64,000 nucleotides of DNA from Erginobacter sp964587835 (GTDB lineage: Bacteria > Auribacterota > Erginobacteria > Erginobacterales > Erginobacteraceae). Of the stretch, positions 59,221-64,000 are shown piece by piece. Positions within the stretch are counted from its first letter, which is position 1. The number at the start of each line of letters is the position of its first letter. The stretch spans positions 1 to 64,000 of the forward strand of contig CAZPMN010000009.1 in the NCBI GenBank assembly GCA_964587835.1, given 5' to 3'. The notes below the pieces were generated by a model. It was not told the origin of the DNA, made no database searches, and saw only the letters and a program-made list of their open reading frames with translations. Position numbers and translations under genes: made by a program.

Positions 59221-60654
59221 TTAATTTAGGTATCCCAGCGCTTTGAGCTGTTTCCTGAGATTGCTATCCACCGGAAAAGATTCCGATGGCCGGGCAGCGG
59301 TTTGACTGGAGAACGCCTCGTCTTTCTGCAGCTCGGCGGCGGCCGCCGCCCTGAATTTGATCAGGAGGTCCGGTCTCTCCTCTGCCAGATTGCGCTGTTC
59401 TTGAGGATCATTCCTCAGGTCGATGAGCCATTCATCCCCCAGTTTCTCGGCGGTATTATGGATGTAGGCATATCCATCCTTCTCCAGCCGGATAGCCCTG
59501 TAAATTCCGTAATCATTACCGGTATAACTGACTGGGAGAGGGGCGGGAACAATCTTATCATCCTTGAGTAAAGGCAAGAATGACACACCCTGCATCGAGG
59601 GTAAGGGTATGGTGAAATAGTCCAGGATACTGGGCATCACATCGATTATCCGAACCGGGGAGGAGACGACCTTCCCCTGGTTTTCCTTCCCGGGGAACTT
59701 GATCAGGAGCGGGACCAGGAGGTGTTCCCCGAACAGCCGGCCGTAAGTCTGTCCCTGGTGCTCATAAAACTCCTCCCCGTGGTCGGAGAGGATGATCAGC
59801 AAAGTATTGTCGTAACTTCCCTCAGCCTTCAGTAACTCGATCAAACGGGAAACCAGATAGTCCGAATAAGCAACCGCCCCGTCGTACAGATCGACAGCGT
59901 GCCGACGGTGAACGGGATTGCTCAAATCCAACTTGCTCCAAAAGTCCTTATCTATATTTGAGTAATTGATCCCGGAACCGGTTTGTTCAACCACGACCGG
60001 AAGTCCCGGCGGGGGATCTTTTATGAATTTAAGCCGGAAATTTTCGGGCGATTTCACGTACGGAGAATGGCAGTAGTAATGGTGCAGAAAGAGAAAGAGC
60101 GGCCGGTTCTTCTTTCTGCCCGCATCAATGAACTCGCGAATTTTAGTCTCCGCCCGGCGCCAGAGTATCTCCGGTTCGGTTATGGTCTGGGGAATCGTAA
60201 AAAACAGCAGATAATCATCAAAACCCCGGCCGAACCCGAAATCCTTATTCATTGCCCCTCCGCCGTGAAGCCCCAGGGTGAGGTAGCCGCGGGTCTGGAG
60301 AATCTCAGGCAGGCTGAGAATGGCTTCACTCAGAGCATTGCTGATCCCTTGCGGAGAGACTTGCTGAACCTGATGAGCCGGGGGGGTGAGTCCAGTGAAC
60401 AGTGATATATGGGATGGGGTGGTGAGGGGGGCCTGGCTGATCACCCGGGAAAACAGGATGCCTTCCCGGGCGAATTGATCCAGAGCCGGTGATGTCTCGC
60501 GGGGATACCCGTAACAGCCCAGGTGATCCGCCCGGAGCGTGTCGATGGAAAAGATAACGATATTGGGGCGTTCAGGCGGATCCGCGAGAGCGCACTGCGA
60601 AACGGACCAACTGCCGATCAGAACAGAAAGTATTAGGAAGTGATGGAAAGTCAT
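59221..60654 (-). CDS. second sulfatase-superfamily protein with Thr nucleophile position
   Basis: A 477-residue exported protein with a signal peptide (LILSVLIGSWSVSQCALA). IFSIDTLRADHLGCYGYPRE and LSDHGEEFYEH give the metal-binding residues, and APLTTPSHISLFTG shows Thr at the position where sulfatases have Cys or Ser, so formylglycine cannot form. It is similar to the product at 19455, down to the C-terminal LKALGYLN. It probably modifies a surface polymer or lipid in the periplasm. It starts with ATG at 60654. Confidence 0.85.
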   Translation of the reverse strand: MTFHHFLILSVLIGSWSVSQCALADPPERPNIVIFSIDTLRADHLGCYGYPRETSPALDQFAREGILFSRVISQAPLTTPSHISLFTGLTPPAHQVQQVSPQGISNALSEAILSLPEILQTRGYLTLGLHGGGAMNKDFGFGRGFDDYLLFFTIPQTITEPEILWRRAETKIREFIDAGRKKNRPLFLFLHHYYCHSPYVKSPENFRLKFIKDPPPGLPVVVEQTGSGINYSNIDKDFWSKLDLSNPVHRRHAVDLYDGAVAYSDYLVSRLIELLKAEGSYDNTLLIILSDHGEEFYEHQGQTYGRLFGEHLLVPLLIKFPGKENQGKVVSSPVRIIDVMPSILDYFTIPLPSMQGVSFLPLLKDDKIVPAPLPVSYTGNDYGIYRAIRLEKDGYAYIHNTAEKLGDEWLIDLRNDPQEQRNLAEERPDLLIKFRAAAAAELQKDEAFSSQTAARPSESFPVDSNLRKQLKALGYLN

Positions 60655-60826
60655 TGCTGCCCGGATGTTATATGCTTGTTGGGAAGATGGCTATAAATAA
60701 CCAAGGGATTTCCGATGGTCTCTCCGTTGTTGAATCTCCCGGTCTTCCGGTGTCCTGTTTGTTCCCCTCTCCCCTCCGACAATCGGCTGGAACCTGACGT
60801 GCTCATTGCCGCATCCGTCCTCCCGC

Positions 60827-63436
60827 TCATCCGGGGGGAAGGGCTCCCGGCCGGCGGCGAGTAAACCTCCGAACGAGAACTGGAACTAGCAGGACGGCAA
60901 GCAGCAATACCCAGGTTGCTCCCGAGATCGCGGCCCCGATCCGCCAGGCCCGGGGGCGAAAGGCCATCTCCACCCGGCTGGTGCCCGGCTCCAGCCAGAC
61001 ACCCCGCTGGACGCAGTTGACCCGGAGGAGTTCCGCCGGCTTCCCGTCGACCCGCGCCTCCCAGCCGGGAAACCAGGTCTCGGTCAGGACCAGCATCGCC
61101 GGGGCGGTCATCTCCACGTCAACCTCCACCCGGTTGGGGTGGCTGAAGTCGAGACGGGTGATCGGGTTGGTTTTCTGGAGTTCCTCAAAATGGGCAAGAT
61201 ATTCTTCCTCGCTGCCCGGATCGAAAGAACGGTAAGCGGTAAGCGGTAAGCGGTAAGCAGTCAGGGCGCCGGAATCGCCGGCCTCCAGTAACTGCTCACT
61301 GCTTACTGCTAACCGCTTACTGTTTTCTCCTGACTGCTCACTGCTTACTGCTAACTGCTCACCGTCCACAAAGAACACCCCTCTCCGCAAGTCTCCCTCC
61401 ACCAGTTCCTCCATCGCCTCCTCCTCTGAACAGGCCACGACCCGGTCCAACACGAACGCCCGGGGCAGGGCGCGGGGGTTGCGGTGGAGGTAGAAATCCG
61501 GCTTGAATTCCAACTGCTCGGTCTTTCCCCCCGGGAAAGGACTTTTTTCCCGGATGGACAGGAGGGAACCCACCGACATATTGCTCAGGAATTCGGGATG
61601 AGCCGGGGGGGACAGATACCAGTAAATCGGCCAGTCGACCCGGCATCCGTAGGCCGACTCGAACGCCTCCCGGAACCGCCGCTCCAGCGGCTTCATATCG
61701 TAGCCCATAAAGGCGAAGCTCCCCTCCAGGTAGGCGAAGTTGTCGTGGAAGGGCTGGTCAGTCGCCCAGCGAAGCGCACCGTCCTCCCCGGCCGGCGGGG
61801 TACCCAGCACTCTTTGCGCCATCGGGTGGGAACCAGGCCCGAGGCTCCGGAGATGCTCCGGCCGGGGGGCGTGGAAGCGGAAGGTGGAGAAATACAGGGC
61901 GGCCAGGGCGAAGATCGAGGTCTCCAACATCACCAGCCCGGTCACCGCGATCATCCGGGGTCGCCCGCGGAGAAAGCTCCAGGCGACAACCAGCGCCCCA
62001 GACGACAGGACGAAGTACAAGACCGGACTCCGCATGAACCAGGAGAGGTTGCCCCGGCGGATGATCTCGGTCCAGCCAGCCGCAGAGAAATTACCGGCCG
62101 CCAGGGACCGGAGCCCGTCGTAACCGAAGAGCGCCGCCAGCCCGGAGAGAAACGCCAACAGCAGGTAGCCGCCGAGCAGTAACCGCAGCCAGCGGGTGGC
62201 GACTCCCCGGCAGCCGGCCAGGTACTCCATCCCCAGGCCGGCCAGCCAGGAGGCGGCGATCACCTGAAGGAACCGGTAGCGGATCGGGAAAGGGAAGATC
62301 GAGAGGACCGGCACCGTCCGGTAGAAAAGGCGGTAGAACGGGGCGTGACGGCCTAGCATCAGCATTACGGAGAAGATCCAGACCAGGACCGCGAAGGCCG
62401 CCCAGGACCGCAGCCGACGTCCGGCGGAACGGCGCCAGACCAGAAACGCCCCGGCCAGGACCAGGAACACCAGGAGCAGACCGCCGCTCATATTGGCGTC
62501 CCAGAACCGGACCCCCTGGGTGATCGAGTCCACCCAGTTGCGGTCGTGGAGGTTGCTCACGGTGCCAAAGAGGTCGGGGATGAAGAGGGTCGCCAGGTAG
62601 ATCGGGGGCATCGAGCCGTCCCCGCCGGTCATCGCCTCGTAGGTCGGCTCCAGGTGAAGCTTGGTCTGGCCGGAGCCGTCGAGGGCCGACACCCAGAAGA
62701 CGGCGGAGAGGGCCAGCCCGAGCAGGACCGCCGCCGAGAGCTGGAGGGGGGCCCGGAAGAAAAGCGTCTTCCTCCCTCCCTTCAGCCGCCGCAGGCCCAA
62801 GGCCAGGGCGAGCAAACCGGCCAGGAGCAGGCCGTAGCCGACGTGGGGAGGCTGGGCCGCCAGCATCATCAGGGAGAAGACCGCCCCGCCGGCGGCGATC
62901 CGCCCCCACCCGAACCGGCGGTCCATCAGGACCGTTATCAGCAGGAACCAGGGCGTCCAGGCCTGGACGTTCACCACCGGCGGCCAGACATAGGAGTAGG
63001 AGAAAGCGGGGCTGAACAGGTACACCCAAGCGGTGACGAAAGCCGGGAGGGGCCGGAGCCGGATCCCGGAGCGGGCCAGGACGTACATCCCGGTCACGGC
63101 CAGCAGGTAGTGGAGGATCAGGGGCAGGAGGCTGATCACCAGGAAAGCCCGGTCGAGATCATCGAGATCGGCCAGCAGGATGAAGGGCCAGAGGGGCAGG
63201 TAGTAGGTGTCGGCGTAGAAACGGGCGTAGAAGGGCTTGGCCCCGCACCAGGTCTCGGCGTCCCAGAGCGGGATCACCCCTTCCTGGAAATGCCGGGCCA
63301 GGTAGTACTGCCAGGGGAAGACGTCCATCGCCACGTCGTCGTGGAATATCCCCCGGCGCCCGGAGAGGGCGGGGAAGAAGAGCAGGCTGACGGCCAGCCC
63401 CAGTAAGATCACGGCCGTGAGATCAGACTTCTTCAT
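60827..63436 (-). CDS. YfhO-family membrane protein, copy 1
   Basis: An 869-residue polytopic protein with about fourteen helices (GT-C-like) and a large periplasmic C-terminal domain. The start is ATG 63436 (MKKSDLTAVILLG), overlapping the upstream gene by 14 bases. FHDDVAMDVFPWQYYLARHF and WDAETWCGAKPFYARF are typical of the YfhO family, whose members are linked to glycosylation of teichoic acid or other polymers. Residues around 693-735 come from an in-frame GGTAAGC-type repeat (LAVSSEQ, LTAYRLPLTAYR). The next gene upstream is a tandem paralogue. Confidence 0.82.
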   Translation of the reverse strand: MKKSDLTAVILLGLAVSLLFFPALSGRRGIFHDDVAMDVFPWQYYLARHFQEGVIPLWDAETWCGAKPFYARFYADTYYLPLWPFILLADLDDLDRAFLVISLLPLILHYLLAVTGMYVLARSGIRLRPLPAFVTAWVYLFSPAFSYSYVWPPVVNVQAWTPWFLLITVLMDRRFGWGRIAAGGAVFSLMMLAAQPPHVGYGLLLAGLLALALGLRRLKGGRKTLFFRAPLQLSAAVLLGLALSAVFWVSALDGSGQTKLHLEPTYEAMTGGDGSMPPIYLATLFIPDLFGTVSNLHDRNWVDSITQGVRFWDANMSGGLLLVFLVLAGAFLVWRRSAGRRLRSWAAFAVLVWIFSVMLMLGRHAPFYRLFYRTVPVLSIFPFPIRYRFLQVIAASWLAGLGMEYLAGCRGVATRWLRLLLGGYLLLAFLSGLAALFGYDGLRSLAAGNFSAAGWTEIIRRGNLSWFMRSPVLYFVLSSGALVVAWSFLRGRPRMIAVTGLVMLETSIFALAALYFSTFRFHAPRPEHLRSLGPGSHPMAQRVLGTPPAGEDGALRWATDQPFHDNFAYLEGSFAFMGYDMKPLERRFREAFESAYGCRVDWPIYWYLSPPAHPEFLSNMSVGSLLSIREKSPFPGGKTEQLEFKPDFYLHRNPRALPRAFVLDRVVACSEEEAMEELVEGDLRRGVFFVDGEQLAVSSEQSGENSKRLAVSSEQLLEAGDSGALTAYRLPLTAYRSFDPGSEEEYLAHFEELQKTNPITRLDFSHPNRVEVDVEMTAPAMLVLTETWFPGWEARVDGKPAELLRVNCVQRGVWLEPGTSRVEMAFRPRAWRIGAAISGATWVLLLAVLLVPVLVRRFTRRRPGALPPG
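61231..61360. repeat. in-frame GGTAAGC-type repeat array in YfhO copy 1
   Basis: On the plus strand four GGTAAGC units (61231-61257) are followed by an inverted block of ACTGCTCACTGCTTACTGCTAACCGC-type words (61290-61354). In the coding sense it is read as LAVSSEQ twice and LTAYRLPLTAYR. It can fold back into a long stem. Confidence 0.85.
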
Positions 63437-64000
63437 CCCGTCTCCCTCGGGGTGGCCGGATCGCCAGCGCGACCAGGCCGAACCAGGCCAGGATCCCCGC
63501 CCCGGAAAGCGCCAGCCCCGGGACGAGTGACGACGGCCGGAACGACATCTCCAGCCGTCGGCGGCCGGCCGGGCACCAGACCCCTCTCTGGAGGTAATTG
63601 ACCCGGCAGACGGCCGCCGGCTCCCCATCCAGCTCGGCCCGCCAGTCCGGGTGGTGGAGATCGGTCATCACCAGCATCGCCGGCGCGGACAGCTCCGCCT
63701 CAATCAGCACCCGATTGGGGTTGCTGAAGTCCAGACGGGTGATCGGGCTGGCCTGCTGGAGTTCCTCGAAATGGGCAAGGTATTCCTCATCACTGCCCGG
63801 GTCGAAAGAATCGTAAGCGGTAAGCGGTAAGCAGTGAGCAGTCAGGGACCCGGAACCGCCGGCTCCCGGCAACTGCTCACTGCTTACTGCTAACCGCTTA
63901 CTGTCTTCAACGAACACCCCCCTCCTCAGATCCCCTTCCATAAGCTCGCGCCGCGCCTCCTCTTCCGAACACTCCACCACCCGGTCAAGGAAATAGACCC
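63423..64000 (-). CDS. YfhO-family membrane protein, copy 2 (C-terminal part, cut by window end)
   Basis: Only the last 190 or so residues are in the window; the frame continues beyond 64000. The segment from EEEARRELMEGDLRRGVF to GLALSGAG is about half identical to the same region of copy 1 and ends with a single transmembrane helix and RRDEEV. Shared landmarks are SFDPGSDEEYLAHFEELQ and SPITRLDFSNPNRV. It also carries an in-frame repeat at the same place as copy 1. Its downstream end overlaps the start of copy 1, so they form a tandem pair in one operon. Confidence 0.8.
   Translation of the reverse strand, partial: VYFLDRVVECSEEEARRELMEGDLRRGVFVEDSKRLAVSSEQLPGAGGSGSLTAHCLPLTAYDSFDPGSDEEYLAHFEELQQASPITRLDFSNPNRVLIEAELSAPAMLVMTDLHHPDWRAELDGEPAAVCRVNYLQRGVWCPAGRRRLEMSFRPSSLVPGLALSGAGILAWFGLVALAIRPPRGRRDEEV
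63812..63905. repeat. in-frame GGTAAGC-type repeat array in YfhO copy 2
   Basis: Units of GTAAGCGGTAAGC (63812-63833) are followed by the inverted ACTGCTCACTGCTTACTGCTAACCGC-type block (63871-63903). It is translated as KRLAVSSEQL and LTAHCLPLTAY at the position of the array in copy 1, but with fewer units. Confidence 0.85.

Noticed and set aside
61231..61360. A CRISPR array
   Set aside because: The short GGTAAGC units have no unique spacers of regular size and are read in frame inside a gene. No cas genes are nearby.

Overview
The window is 64 kb of GC-rich chromosomal DNA with no tRNA, rRNA, CRISPR array, transposase or phage gene that I can see. Lipoprotein signal peptides, a secretin-like protein, two O-antigen-ligase-type polymerases and a Wzz/GumC chain-length protein indicate a bacterium with an outer membrane. 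The serA/serC genes are of the divergent type I know from Bacteroides and PVC-like lineages, TTG and GTG starts are frequent, and many short dispersed repeats of the kind common in uncultivated bacterial genomes sit between genes. I cannot assign a phylum from the sequence alone.

Layout. Positions 253-9209 (all minus strand) hold a redox and molybdenum-hydroxylase region: FAD, 2Fe-2S and molybdopterin subunits of a xanthine dehydrogenase/aldehyde oxidase type enzyme, a MoaD/ThiS-like sulfur carrier, a flavodoxin-type reductase, a PNPOx-fold protein, a DUF364 protein, thioredoxin reductase, thioredoxin, a thiamine-binding MTH1187-type protein and a radical SAM protein. Positions 9472-16207 carry a lipoprotein, a minimal secretin-like protein, serC, serA, a Rieske protein and aroA, separated by repeat-rich spacers. 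From 16215 to about 53372 lies a large surface-polysaccharide locus. It begins with wecB and a wecA-like phosphotransferase with an extra C-terminal domain. Next come a sulfatase-superfamily lipoprotein, a methyltransferase, a flippase and a CapA-like protein on the plus strand. A long minus-strand array running from 51329 down to 24065 then holds the Wzz-like protein, two polymerase/ligase proteins, an ATP-grasp protein, glycosyltransferases, two sugar oxidoreductases, a heparinase-fold protein, a formyltransferase, a polysaccharide deacetylase, two related lipoproteins and four large membrane proteins. A GT2 glycosyltransferase and a DegT-type aminotransferase leave divergently at 51479. Positions 53945-64000 hold a B12-binding radical SAM protein, an arylsulfotransferase-like protein, two toxin-antitoxin pairs, murB, a second sulfatase-superfamily protein and two tandem YfhO-type membrane proteins, the last cut by the window end.

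How it fits together: WecA and WecB would start and supply a lipid-linked glycan, the GTs, aminotransferase, formyltransferase and oxidoreductases would build and decorate it, the flippase, polymerases and Wzz-like protein would export and polymerise it, and the deacetylase, heparinase-fold and sulfatase-like proteins would modify it outside the cytoplasm. The most unusual signals are a stand-alone secretin core; a two-module lipoprotein family found only inside the polysaccharide locus; an A-B-B'-A' array of membrane proteins whose C-terminal motif reappears as a fragment fused in frame in front of murB; dispersed intergenic repeats translated in frame inside four membrane or enzyme genes; and two toxin-antitoxin operons whose promoters predict leaderless mRNAs, one with a perfect 24-bp operator-like palindrome.
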